From: JBIQJD01 sp044507695
GTDB lineage: Bacteria; Bacteroidota; Ignavibacteria; Ignavibacteriales; Ignavibacteriaceae
Length of the DNA: 64,000 nt
Reading direction: 5' to 3'
Assembly (NCBI GenBank): GCA_044507695.1
Contig: JBIQJD010000002.1
Span: 257,390 to 321,389, forward strand
Shown here: one piece after another, positions 26,148-34,837 of the stretch
Numbering within the stretch: the first letter of the stretch is position 1
How the letters are laid out: each line of letters starts with the position of its first letter
The notes under the pieces: model-generated
What the model saw: the letters and a program-made list of their open reading frames with translations, nothing else
Told to the model about the DNA's origin: nothing
The model's database searches: none
Position numbers and translations under genes: made by a program

Positions 26148-28091
26148 ATGATTCAAAATGAATTAAAAATTCTTCTGTTAGAGGATAATCTGCATGATTC
26201 TATATTAGTTGAGCATGAACTTTTCAATCTGAAACATGCTTATAAATTCTTATGTGTAAATAATAAAGAATCATTTCTGCAAAGTTTAACAAACTACTCT
26301 CCCGATCTGATTATCTCCGATTATCAGCTTCTTAATTTTAACGGAATGGAAGCGCTGGAGCTTGCAAAAAAAATAAAACCTGATGCACCTTTCCTCCTTC
26401 TAACCGGATCTATAAATGAAGAGATTGCAGTTGAATGTTTAAGAGCCGGTGCGTGGGATTATGTAATTAAAGATCATATGATAAAACTTGTTCCGGCAAT
26501 AGAATCAATCCTCAGAACAAAACATGCCGAGCAAAAAAGTATTGCCGCTGAAAAAGAAGTAAGGCGTGCACTTGCTGAAACTGAAGGTCTTTACCGCTGC
26601 GTGGTTGAAAGTATTTCGGAGGGATTGTTGATAACGGATTTCGATGATATAATTCTTTTTGCAAATAATAGTCTGCTTGAGATGACAGGCTATACTGCTG
26701 ATGAGCTGATTGGTCATGTTGGATATGAAATATTTTTTGATAAAGATCAATGGGATGAAACAATCAACAGAAATAAACGCCGCTTTCAAAATGTTGCTGA
26801 TGAGTATGAAGTTAAACTGAGGAAGAAAAATGGTGAATACATTTGGGTGAGAGTTAAAGGCGCGCCTTACAAAAACGGAAGCGGAGAAATAATTGGCACA
26901 ATCGGTGCTATTATTGATATTACAGATTACAAACAAGTTCTTATTGCACTGGAAGAAAGTGAAAGGAGAATCCGAACAGTTTTTGAAGATGTAAGGGATG
27001 TAATTTTTCAAACAGATGAAAACGGTGTATTTGTTTTTCTTAATCCATATTGGAAAATAATTAGCGGTTACACAATTGAAGAAACACTCGGTAAAAAGCT
27101 GATTGATTTTATTCCTGATGATTATAAAAAATTTACTTTGGATGAATTCATCAATCTCATTTACAGAAAAAAAGAATTTTCACGATTTGAAATTCGCTTA
27201 ACAACACATTCCGGTGAATTAAGATGGATTGAGATAAATATTAGATTATCCTTGGATGAAATAGGCCAGGTTGCAGGAATTTCCGGAATAATAAGTGATA
27301 TTAATGATAGAAAAATTATTGAAGCAGAACTCATTCACGCAAAAGAAAAAGCGGAAGAATCTGAAAGGATGAAATCGCTCTTCCTTGCACAAATGTCTCA
27401 CGAAATCCGCACTCCGCTTAATGTTATTCTTAATTACAATGCAATTCTTAAAGAAGAAATACAACAGGGAATTTTAGATGAATTTGATAATATCTTCCAG
27501 GGAATTGAAAACGGCGGTAAAAGATTAATGAGAACGATAGATCTCATTCTTAATATGTCTGATGTTCAGTTCGGCCGTTATCCTGTAAAAATGGAACAGG
27601 TTAATCTGGAAAAACTTCTTACTAAATTAATGAAAGATTTTAAATCACTTGCCCAGGAAAAAAATCTTGTAATGATTTTAAAAAATGAATGTGAGCAGCC
27701 TCTTGTAAATGCAGATGAGTATACATTATCGCAGGTGTTTCAGAATCTGATTGATAATGCAATCAAGTACACAGAAAAAGGAAGTATTACAATAAGAATA
27801 AAAGAAAACGATTATTCAAAGATTTCGATTGATGTAATTGATTCGGGAATTGGGGTTTCGGAGGAATTTCTGCCGAGAATATTTGATGCATTTGCTCAGG
27901 AAGAAACCGGTTACTCAAGAAAATTTGAAGGAAACGGCTTAGGTCTTTCACTTACCAAAAAATATATTGAACTTAATTCCGGTGAAATTACGGTAAAAAG
28001 TAAAAAGGGTGAGGGCACAACTTTTACAGTTGTGCTGAATTCGTTAATACAAAAAGGGAAGGAACATGGAATCGGACAAATTATTCGATAA
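26148..28091 (+). CDS. Response-regulator/histidine kinase: REC-PAS-PAS-HisKA-HATPase
   Basis: The protein has 647 residues from ATG 26148 (TTG 26145 is in frame just before). A receiver domain covers about 6-125, with the acceptor aspartate in DLIISDYQLL and YVIKDHMIKLVPAIE at its end. Two PAS domains follow (about 145-265, 270-390). HisKA has H418 in FLAQMSHEIRTPLN, and HATPase_c has NLIDNAIKY, DSGIGVSEEF and GNGLGLSLTKKY. The H-box (SHEIRTPLN) differs from the two upstream kinases, so it is a separate lineage of kinase. It overlaps the following receiver gene by 26 bases, which indicates a coupled kinase-receiver pair. Confidence 0.92.
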   Translation: MIQNELKILLLEDNLHDSILVEHELFNLKHAYKFLCVNNKESFLQSLTNYSPDLIISDYQLLNFNGMEALELAKKIKPDAPFLLLTGSINEEIAVECLRAGAWDYVIKDHMIKLVPAIESILRTKHAEQKSIAAEKEVRRALAETEGLYRCVVESISEGLLITDFDDIILFANNSLLEMTGYTADELIGHVGYEIFFDKDQWDETINRNKRRFQNVADEYEVKLRKKNGEYIWVRVKGAPYKNGSGEIIGTIGAIIDITDYKQVLIALEESERRIRTVFEDVRDVIFQTDENGVFVFLNPYWKIISGYTIEETLGKKLIDFIPDDYKKFTLDEFINLIYRKKEFSRFEIRLTTHSGELRWIEINIRLSLDEIGQVAGISGIISDINDRKIIEAELIHAKEKAEESERMKSLFLAQMSHEIRTPLNVILNYNAILKEEIQQGILDEFDNIFQGIENGGKRLMRTIDLILNMSDVQFGRYPVKMEQVNLEKLLTKLMKDFKSLAQEKNLVMILKNECEQPLVNADEYTLSQVFQNLIDNAIKYTEKGSITIRIKENDYSKISIDVIDSGIGVSEEFLPRIFDAFAQEETGYSRKFEGNGLGLSLTKKYIELNSGEITVKSKKGEGTTFTVVLNSLIQKGKEHGIGQIIR

Positions 28092-28479
28092 ACCAAAATT
28101 ATTAATTATAGAAGATGATTACGAAAATCAAATTCTTTTGAAAGCTTATCTTAAAAAGAATTTTAGCGTAACAATTTGTGATTCCGAAGAAACTTTTTAT
28201 GAATGTTTGAAGAATGATACTTACGATATTTTTCTTGTTGATATCGCTTTGCGAAGCGGGAAGAACGGGCTTGATTTAACAAGAGAATTAAGAGCAACTG
28301 AGAATTATGCTTCCGCACCAATTATCTGCCTTTCTGCTCATGTGTTCCCGGCTGATAGAGAAAATGCATTTAAAGCGGGCGTAGATGCATTTTTACCAAG
28401 ACCAATTTTTAACAAAGATCTGCTTGCTGCTCTTGTTGAAGTTTACAAAAAAAGAACCGGCAAAGATCTTAATGTTTAA
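28066..28479 (+). CDS. Single-domain response regulator
   Basis: The 137-residue stand-alone receiver domain has the acidic pocket in IIEDD, phospho-acceptor D59 in IFLVDIALRSG, and the conserved Thr/Ser-Lys end (ICLSAHVF, FLPRPIF, where arginine-proline replaces the usual lysine-proline). No output domain is present. It probably shuttles phosphate or acts by protein contact, as CheY or Spo0F do. It overlaps the upstream kinase by 26 bases and is its likely partner. The absent KP lysine (R in place of K) is noteworthy, because that lysine normally helps trigger activation. Confidence 0.88.
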   Translation: MESDKLFDKPKLLIIEDDYENQILLKAYLKKNFSVTICDSEETFYECLKNDTYDIFLVDIALRSGKNGLDLTRELRATENYASAPIICLSAHVFPADRENAFKAGVDAFLPRPIFNKDLLAALVEVYKKRTGKDLNV

Positions 28480-28513
28480 TCTTTTTTATTTAAGAAAATT
28501 TTCTTCCGGTAGT

Positions 28514-28527
28514 GTAAAATATTTTAC
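28514..28527. promoter_or_regulatory. 14-bp palindrome GTAAAATATTTTAC, copy 1
   Basis: A perfect palindrome lies 35 bases after the receiver stop and 24 bases before the RNA candidate. The same palindrome plus its next two bases (CC) recurs at 35173-35188, again followed by T-rich sequence. It could be a repressor site. Confidence 0.35.
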
Positions 28528-28537
28528 CCTTTATAAC

Positions 28538-28683
28538 AGCTAACTGCTTGACTCAACTCACGTCAGGATAATTTTAATATCCTATATTTGCAGGTGAAAG
28601 TAGTTAGTTAAGTTAAATCCCCCCTTTATAAACCCCATAGGCTATAGAATTAAAAGCCCTAATTCTATAGCCTGTTCTTTTTT
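28538..28683 (+). ncRNA. Candidate structured RNA ending in a terminator
   Basis: AGCTAACTGCTT (28538-28549) can pair along all 12 positions, two of them G-U, with AAGTAGTTAGTT (28598-28609). Inside lie TCAC/GTGA (28558-28561 with 28594-28597) and a 6-bp hairpin AGGATA/TATCCT (28565-28570 with 28578-28583). After a C-rich single strand comes the terminator at 28639-28683. This could be a small RNA, a riboswitch-like leader or a structured 3' UTR. I do not recognise a known class. Confidence 0.45.
28639..28683 (+). terminator. Strong intrinsic terminator
   Basis: A perfect 14-bp stem (28639-28652 with 28660-28673) with a 7-base loop is followed by a T-rich run at 28674-28683. It is the longest perfect stem noticed in the window. 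It lies about 160 bases after the receiver stop codon and 112 bases before the PP2C start. Confidence 0.92.
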
Positions 28684-28795
28684 AAAAATTATCCATCAAG
28701 AAATTTAATTCGGGATTTTAAATATTTTTGTAACTATCTTTATTACGTTTTAAAAATCACTGTAACTTTAACTAACTCAAAATTTTTGTTCAAGA

Positions 28796-29524
28796 ATGAA
28801 ATATTCATATTCATCCCTCTCAAAAATCGGATTGAAAAGAAAAACAAATGAAGATTCTATAGGTGTATATCAGGATGAAAATGGATTACTTGTTATTGTG
28901 TGTGATGGATTAGGCGGAAATAATGCTGGTGATGTTGCTTCAAAACTTACTGTTGAGGTTATTCATGAAAACTTCCTCAATTCTTCCGAGAATGATTATC
29001 TTGAAAAAATAAAAAATGCTATTCTTGAAGCTAACCGTGTTGTTCTTGAAAAAGCTGAATCAAATTTTGAATTTAAAGGAATGGCAACAACTGTTGAAGT
29101 TCTTTTCTTAAAAGAGAATGAAGTTTACTGGGGTCATGTTGGTGATTCAAGAATGTATTTTTACAGAAACGGAAAATTAAAACAGCTTACTAAAGATCAT
29201 TCCCTCGTTCAAAAACTAATTGATGAAGGATTCCTTACACTTAAAGAAGCAGAAAATCATCCTAATAAAAATATTATTATACGTGCGCTTGGTGATTCTG
29301 CAAACCTGGAAGTTGATTTAAGCAAACTCAGATTCAACAATAATGATGATGTTACTTTTTTTGTTTGTACCGATGGAGTAACTTCTGTTTTGAATGACAA
29401 TGAACTTGAACAATTTCTCAAGCAGCCCGAACCGGTAAAGATTTCATCCGGACTATCTGAGTTAATTGAACAAAGAGGCGCACCTGATAATTATTCATTT
29501 GTTATTATCTGTAAGAACAAATAA
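28796..29524 (+). CDS. PP2C-family protein serine/threonine phosphatase
   Basis: The 242-residue cytoplasmic phosphatase has the PP2C metal-site motifs: KTNEDS (D20), VCDGLGG (D37, G38), GHVGDSRMY, VCTDGVT and APDNYSFVII. This is the minimal bacterial form (PrpC/Stp-type) of Ser/Thr phosphatase that reverses Hanks-type kinases. Its stop overlaps the start of the kinase gene by one base (TAATG), so the pair is co-translated and the kinase is its expected substrate. It lies downstream of the terminator at 28639-28683 and so probably has its own promoter. Confidence 0.95.
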   Translation: MKYSYSSLSKIGLKRKTNEDSIGVYQDENGLLVIVCDGLGGNNAGDVASKLTVEVIHENFLNSSENDYLEKIKNAILEANRVVLEKAESNFEFKGMATTVEVLFLKENEVYWGHVGDSRMYFYRNGKLKQLTKDHSLVQKLIDEGFLTLKEAENHPNKNIIIRALGDSANLEVDLSKLRFNNNDDVTFFVCTDGVTSVLNDNELEQFLKQPEPVKISSGLSELIEQRGAPDNYSFVIICKNK

Positions 29525-31500
29525 TGATTGGCAGCAGAATTGGACATTACAAAATAATTGATGTCCTCGGTGAAGGCGGAATGGGGATTGTTTACAAGGC
29601 TTTTGATGTTAAACTTGAAAGATACGTTGCATTAAAAATTCTTAACTCGCAGGCACTCAATACTCCGCAATTTGTTGAACGTTTTAAACGTGAAGCAAAA
29701 AACCAGGCAAAGCTTAATCATCCCAATATAGTTCCTGTTTATGGATTTACAGAAGAAGATAATCTTCTTGGAATTGTTATGGAATATGTTGAAGGTGAAA
29801 CGCTTGATCAATTAATTGAACGTAAAGGAAGATTAAATCTTCTTGAATCATTAAAAATTCTTCAACAGATTCTTAGAGGCACAGGCTACGCACACAGCAA
29901 AGGATTTGTACACAGAGATATTAAACCTTCAAACATAATTCTTAATCTTGAAGGTGAAGCCAAGATAATGGATTTCGGAATCTCGAAATCACTTTCTGAT
30001 ACCAAGGGAATTACCCGGATGGGAACAAAGCTTGGAACCGTGCTTTACATGAGTCCAGAACAAATAAAAGCGCTTGAGCCGACTCAGCAAAGTGATATTT
30101 ACTCAATCGGAATTACATTTTACGAAATGCTTTCCGGGAAAAATCCATTTGATATTGGAACTGATTACCAGATAATGGAAGCGCACCTTAAAATGAATCC
30201 GCCCAGATTATCTACAATGGTTGGAAATCTTGGAAATGAAGTAGATGAAGTCCTTTCAAGTGCAATGCACAAATCAACAAAGAAAAGGTATCAATCAACA
30301 GAACAATTTCTTGCTGATGTTGAAAGATTAATTGAAATTCTGGAAGCGCCTTTGGAGAAAAGAAAATCAAAAGTAAGAACAAAGGCCGGGCAAAAAAACA
30401 AAACTTCTCCCGTTAATTCAAAATTAAGTACGCAGTATAACGGTACAAAAATTTCCGGGCTGCGGTTTTACATTTTTGCTTTTTTCTTTATTGTAATGTT
30501 TACAGGATTAATTTTGTTTATTTATGATGCTATAGCTGGTTACTGGCAAAATACTTCAGATACTGGTAAGAAAAATTCAAGTAGTGAGATAAGTAATTAT
30601 AGTGCACACCTCAATACTATATTAAATGGTAAATGGAATGTTGCAGCAACTGAAACAAAAGCACAGATAAATGCACTTGCTTTTACTGATGATTCAATTG
30701 CATTCGCATGTGGTTTAAATGGAACATTCCTAAAAACTACCAACGGCGGTGCGAGCTGGATAAGTTTAATTGATACCGCTGATGAAAAATCATCGATTAA
30801 TTTTTATGACGTTCAAGCAGTTTCTCCTGCTGTAATATTAATTGCAGGAGACAGCGGTAATCTTCTTTCTTATAATCCTTTCTTAAATGAATTTGAAAAG
30901 ATAAATATTCCATCAGGTGAATCACTTTTTGATATCTACTTTTTAAAAAATACAGGAACAGGATTTATTGCTGGAGCTAACGGAAATATTTTAAAAAGCC
31001 AGGATTACGGAAAAACATGGCAAAGAATTGTTTCATCAACACAGCAGCTTTTATATGAGATAAATTTTGCTGATCAAAATAACGGTTTTATTGCCGGCTG
31101 GAACGGGATAGTTCTTAAAACTACAGATAGAGGAAACACCTGGCAAAAAGTTGAAAAGTTTACAGATAAATATTTAAGAAGCATTTTCTTTCTTGATGAA
31201 GAAAACGGATTAACAGCCGGAGGCGGCGGTGAAATATTCCGTTCAGATGATGGCGGTGAAACCTGGGAATTAATAAAATCAGGAACAATTTCGGGATTAT
31301 CTAAAATTTATTTCTTCGATAGCTCAAACGGAATTATTCTCGGCAGTAAGGGTGAAATTCTTATTTCAGAAGATGCGGGGGAATCGTGGAAAAATATTTC
31401 AAGCGGACAATTTGCCGGCCTTACAAATCTTACAATCTCTCCCTCTCAAAAAATTTTCTTAACAGGGCAGAACGGTGTTATACTTTCCGAACCGGATTAA
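29524..31500 (+). CDS. Membrane Ser/Thr kinase with C-terminal Ycf48/BNR-type propeller
   Basis: The 658-residue protein has a Hanks-type kinase domain at about 8-275, with the GEGGMG nucleotide loop, K38 in ALKIL, HRDIKPSN (D132) and DFG at 150. A basic linker and a single transmembrane helix (about 313-335) follow. The outer part (about 355-658) is a beta-propeller of at least five blades, each with a T/S-x-D/N-x-G-x-(T/S)-W motif: TTNGGASW, SQDYGKTW, TTDRGNTW, SDDGGETW, SEDAGESW. This resembles the Ycf48/HCF136 and BNR sialidase-type repeats. The topology puts the propeller in the periplasm as a sensor (inference). It is coupled to the PP2C gene by TAATG overlap. Confidence 0.95.
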   Translation: MIGSRIGHYKIIDVLGEGGMGIVYKAFDVKLERYVALKILNSQALNTPQFVERFKREAKNQAKLNHPNIVPVYGFTEEDNLLGIVMEYVEGETLDQLIERKGRLNLLESLKILQQILRGTGYAHSKGFVHRDIKPSNIILNLEGEAKIMDFGISKSLSDTKGITRMGTKLGTVLYMSPEQIKALEPTQQSDIYSIGITFYEMLSGKNPFDIGTDYQIMEAHLKMNPPRLSTMVGNLGNEVDEVLSSAMHKSTKKRYQSTEQFLADVERLIEILEAPLEKRKSKVRTKAGQKNKTSPVNSKLSTQYNGTKISGLRFYIFAFFFIVMFTGLILFIYDAIAGYWQNTSDTGKKNSSSEISNYSAHLNTILNGKWNVAATETKAQINALAFTDDSIAFACGLNGTFLKTTNGGASWISLIDTADEKSSINFYDVQAVSPAVILIAGDSGNLLSYNPFLNEFEKINIPSGESLFDIYFLKNTGTGFIAGANGNILKSQDYGKTWQRIVSSTQQLLYEINFADQNNGFIAGWNGIVLKTTDRGNTWQKVEKFTDKYLRSIFFLDEENGLTAGGGGEIFRSDDGGETWELIKSGTISGLSKIYFFDSSNGIILGSKGEILISEDAGESWKNISSGQFAGLTNLTISPSQKIFLTGQNGVILSEPD

Positions 31501-31605
31501 GTCTTTTTCATTCATTTAGATTTACTTATAATTTTTCTACTCATTTAACATTCTGGATTTGTATTATACAAAAAATTTTATGATTGAGTTGAAACCAGGA
31601 GAAAA

Positions 31606-31626
31606 ATGAATCGTAAGAACAGATAA
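31606..31626 (+). other. Possible short leader ORF upstream of secA
   Basis: AGGAG at 31597-31601 precedes ATG at 31606, which opens a six-codon frame (MNRKNR, stop 31624-31626) about 110 bases before secA. It may be coincidental. The basic peptide and good Shine-Dalgarno make a leader worth noting. Confidence 0.3.
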
Positions 31627-31737
31627 TTAAAAAATCAGAATTGCAATTCATACTTTGTTATGGCACATACTTTAAATTGCATTTCAGAACGCCTATACGT
31701 AATTTTGAACCTAATTTATACCCACGGAGAATGATTA

Positions 31738-34700
31738 ATGTTAAACATTATTAAGAAGATTTTTGGCGATAAAAACACGAAAGATATCAAAGAACTTTGG
31801 CCGATAGTTGAAGAAATTAACAGAGAATATGAAAAAATAAACGATCTTTCAGATGATGAATTAAGAGCTAAAACTCAGGAATTTAAACAAAGAATACAGG
31901 ATTATACCGCAGATTTGCGTGCGCAAATTGATGAACTAAAATCCCGCCTTCAATCCGATGAAGATTTTGACAGACAGGCAGCTTATGATGAACTTGATAA
32001 ACTTGAAGAAGATCTGAACGATAAGTATGAGGAGATTTTAGATGAATTGCTGCCTGAAGCTTTTGCAGTTGTTAAATCAACATGTAAAAGATTAGTTGGA
32101 AAAAGCTGGACAGTTGCTGGAAATAAAATAACATGGGATATGGTTCCTTATGATGTTCAGTTAATGGGCGGAATAGTTCTGCACCAGGGAAAAATTGCAG
32201 AGATGGCAACCGGTGAAGGAAAAACTCTTGTTGCAACATTACCAGTTTATTTAAATGCTCTTACAGGAAGAGGTGTTCATCTCGTTACTGTTAACGATTA
32301 TCTCGCGCTTCGTGATTCTGAGTGGATGGGAGAGATTTATAAATTCCATGGATTAACTGTTGGTGTTATTCTAAATACTATGACTCCGGATCAGAGAAAG
32401 ATTCAATACAATTCAGATATTACTTATGGAACGAATAATGAATTTGGTTTTGATTACCTGAGAGACAACATGGCTGTTGATAAAGAACACCAGGTTCAGC
32501 GCGGGCATAATTACGCAATTGTGGATGAAGTTGATTCCGTATTAATTGATGAAGCAAGAACACCACTTATAATTTCAGGTCCGGTTGAGGTTGATGATCA
32601 GAAATTCGGAGAGATGAAGCCCCGTGTTGAACGGCTTTACAGAATGCAGGCACAGTTTATTTCCAAAATTGTTGCTGATGCCGAATCTCTTTTAAATAGT
32701 AATGATGGTAAGAATGAAACAGAAGCCGGCATTTTACTTTTAAGAGCGTACCGTGGATTGCCAAAGCATAACAAACTTGCAAAAGTTTTATCAGAACCTT
32801 CCAATAAAAGGCTTCTGCAATCTACTGAGCTGGAATTTCTCCGTGAAAAAGGAAAGAACATGCACATCATTGATGATGAGCTTTATTTTGTTATTGATGA
32901 AAAAAATAACACGATAGATTTAACGGAAAAAGGAAGAGAGGAACTTGCAAAAGGCAGCGGCTTTGAAAAAGAATTTTTTATCCTTCCTGATCTTGGAATG
33001 GAAATAAGCAAGTTTGAAAATGATCCCGATTTAAATGAAGCTGAAAAAATAAAACGCAAAGATGCATTGTACCAGAAATATTCTGAAGCAAGCGATCGCA
33101 TTCATACTATTCATCAGCTTTTAAAAGCTTATACCTTATTTGAGAAAGATGTTGAATATGTTGTAACTGAGGAAGGCAAAATTGCAATAGTTGATGAATT
33201 TACCGGACGTGTTTTGCCGGGAAGGCGTTATTCTGATGGACTACACCAGGCAATTGAAGCGAAAGAAAATGTAAAAGTTGAAAGAGACAGCCAGACACTG
33301 GCAACAATTACACTTCAGAATTATTTCAGAATGTATAACAAACTTGCGGGGATGACAGGAACTGCGGAAACTGAAGAAGGTGAGTTTTACCAGATTTATA
33401 AACTTGAAGTTGTTGTTATTCCAACGAACAAACCTGTTATAAGAGAAGATCAGGATGATGCAGTTTATAAAACCAAGCGTGAAAAATATAACGCTGTTAT
33501 TGAACAGATTGAAGAGCTCCGTAAACAGGGAAGACCCGTTCTCGTTGGTACAACTTCTGTTGAGGTCTCTGAGACAATAAGCAGAATGCTAAAAAGAAAA
33601 GGCGTTCCGCATAATGTTCTTAATGCAAAACAGCATCAGCGTGAGGCTGAAGTTGTTGCACACGCCGGTGAAATTGGTGCAGTTACAATTGCAACAAATA
33701 TGGCAGGCCGCGGAACCGATATTAAACTTGGTGCAGGCGTTAAAGAAAAAGGCGGGTTGTTTATTTTAGGAACTGAGCGCCATGAATCCAGAAGAATTGA
33801 CCGCCAGCTAAGAGGCCGTTCAGGCAGGCAGGGAGATCCCGGCACTACTAAATTTTTCCTTTCACTTGAAGATGATTTAATGCGGCTTTTTGGCAGCGAT
33901 AGAATTTCTTCTGTAATGGAAAGAATAGGAATTAAGGAAGGCGAAGTAATTCAGCATCCGCTTATTACAAAATCTGTTGAACGTGCTCAGAAAAAAGTTG
34001 AAGAGAATAATTTTGCAATCCGCAAAAGACTTCTTGAATATGATGACACAATGAACTCACAGAGAGAAGTTATATACACAAGAAGAAAACGCGCACTGCA
34101 GGGAGACAGATTAAAAGGTGAAATTCTATCAATGCTTGAAGAATACATTGAAGAAGTAGTTGATAAACATTTTGATAATGTTGATGCAGTTGGTTTAAAA
34201 GAAGAAATAATGCATAATCTCCTGGTTGAATCGTACATTCCGCCGGAACAGTTTGAATCCCTGGGTAAGGATGGTATAAAAGAAAAAATTCTTGAAGACG
34301 CAAAAATCTTCTACAATAAAAAAGAAGAAATGATTGGCCATGATCTGATGGCAAGGCTTGAGCGTTATGCACTGCTTTCTGTGATTGACCAGAAATGGAA
34401 GGAACATCTCCGTGAGATGGATGATCTTAAAGAAGGAATTGGATTGCGTGCTTATGGACAAAAAGATCCGCTTGTTGAATACAAAGCAGAAGCATTTAAA
34501 TTATTTGTTGAGCTTCTGGATCAGATAAGAAATGATGTTGTAAGTTTTGCTTTTAAATTCTGGCCGCAGGCTCCCGAAGAAGTTCAACGAAGAAGACGCC
34601 CTGTTACTTCACGTGTAAAAGAAAGCAAACAAAGCACGGATCAGATTGCATACTCCGCAACTGCAAGAACAGCCGGAGGAAATCAAACCGCAGGCAAACC

Positions 34701-34791
34701 CATGCCGGTTCAGGTAGAAGAAAAAATCGGCAGAAATGATCCATGCCCGTGCGGCAGCGGTATAAAATATAAAAACTGCCACGGCAGATAA
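31738..34791 (+). CDS. secA: Preprotein translocase ATPase SecA
   Basis: The motor of the Sec translocon, 1017 residues. Walker A (MATGEGKT, about 156-163) and the Walker B region (VDEVDSVLIDEARTPL, about 261-276) are intact. ATNMAGRGTDI and the GRSGRQGDPG motor motifs are clear. The C-terminus has the zinc/SecB-binding motif, C1003, C1005, C1014, H1015. Compared with E. coli (901 residues), extra sequence of about 100 residues sits in the pre-protein cross-linking region (about 290-400), as in Bacteroidetes-type SecA. A 237-base upstream gap holds a possible leader ORF. It is followed 46 bases later by the second PII gene. Confidence 0.97.
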   Translation: MLNIIKKIFGDKNTKDIKELWPIVEEINREYEKINDLSDDELRAKTQEFKQRIQDYTADLRAQIDELKSRLQSDEDFDRQAAYDELDKLEEDLNDKYEEILDELLPEAFAVVKSTCKRLVGKSWTVAGNKITWDMVPYDVQLMGGIVLHQGKIAEMATGEGKTLVATLPVYLNALTGRGVHLVTVNDYLALRDSEWMGEIYKFHGLTVGVILNTMTPDQRKIQYNSDITYGTNNEFGFDYLRDNMAVDKEHQVQRGHNYAIVDEVDSVLIDEARTPLIISGPVEVDDQKFGEMKPRVERLYRMQAQFISKIVADAESLLNSNDGKNETEAGILLLRAYRGLPKHNKLAKVLSEPSNKRLLQSTELEFLREKGKNMHIIDDELYFVIDEKNNTIDLTEKGREELAKGSGFEKEFFILPDLGMEISKFENDPDLNEAEKIKRKDALYQKYSEASDRIHTIHQLLKAYTLFEKDVEYVVTEEGKIAIVDEFTGRVLPGRRYSDGLHQAIEAKENVKVERDSQTLATITLQNYFRMYNKLAGMTGTAETEEGEFYQIYKLEVVVIPTNKPVIREDQDDAVYKTKREKYNAVIEQIEELRKQGRPVLVGTTSVEVSETISRMLKRKGVPHNVLNAKQHQREAEVVAHAGEIGAVTIATNMAGRGTDIKLGAGVKEKGGLFILGTERHESRRIDRQLRGRSGRQGDPGTTKFFLSLEDDLMRLFGSDRISSVMERIGIKEGEVIQHPLITKSVERAQKKVEENNFAIRKRLLEYDDTMNSQREVIYTRRKRALQGDRLKGEILSMLEEYIEEVVDKHFDNVDAVGLKEEIMHNLLVESYIPPEQFESLGKDGIKEKILEDAKIFYNKKEEMIGHDLMARLERYALLSVIDQKWKEHLREMDDLKEGIGLRAYGQKDPLVEYKAEAFKLFVELLDQIRNDVVSFAFKFWPQAPEEVQRRRRPVTSRVKESKQSTDQIAYSATARTAGGNQTAGKPMPVQVEEKIGRNDPCPCGSGIKYKNCHGR

Positions 34792-34837
34792 TATTTATCT
34801 GTCTTAAATTATGATGTCAATAATTTGAAAGGCGTCA

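Larger units (their letters stand above)
28480..28795 (+). other. Gene-free 316-base gap holding a structured element
   Basis: No coding sequence is supported here. The gap holds a 14-bp palindrome (28514-28527), a three-helix RNA candidate (28538-28609), a very strong terminator (28639-28683), and then about 110 AT-rich bases before the PP2C gene that should contain its promoter. Confidence 0.8.

Noticed and set aside
26505..27011. 168-codon minus-strand frame inside the third histidine kinase
   Set aside because: It lies antisense to PAS domain coding sequence, is Phe/Cys/Ile-rich in an implausible way and has no ribosome site.
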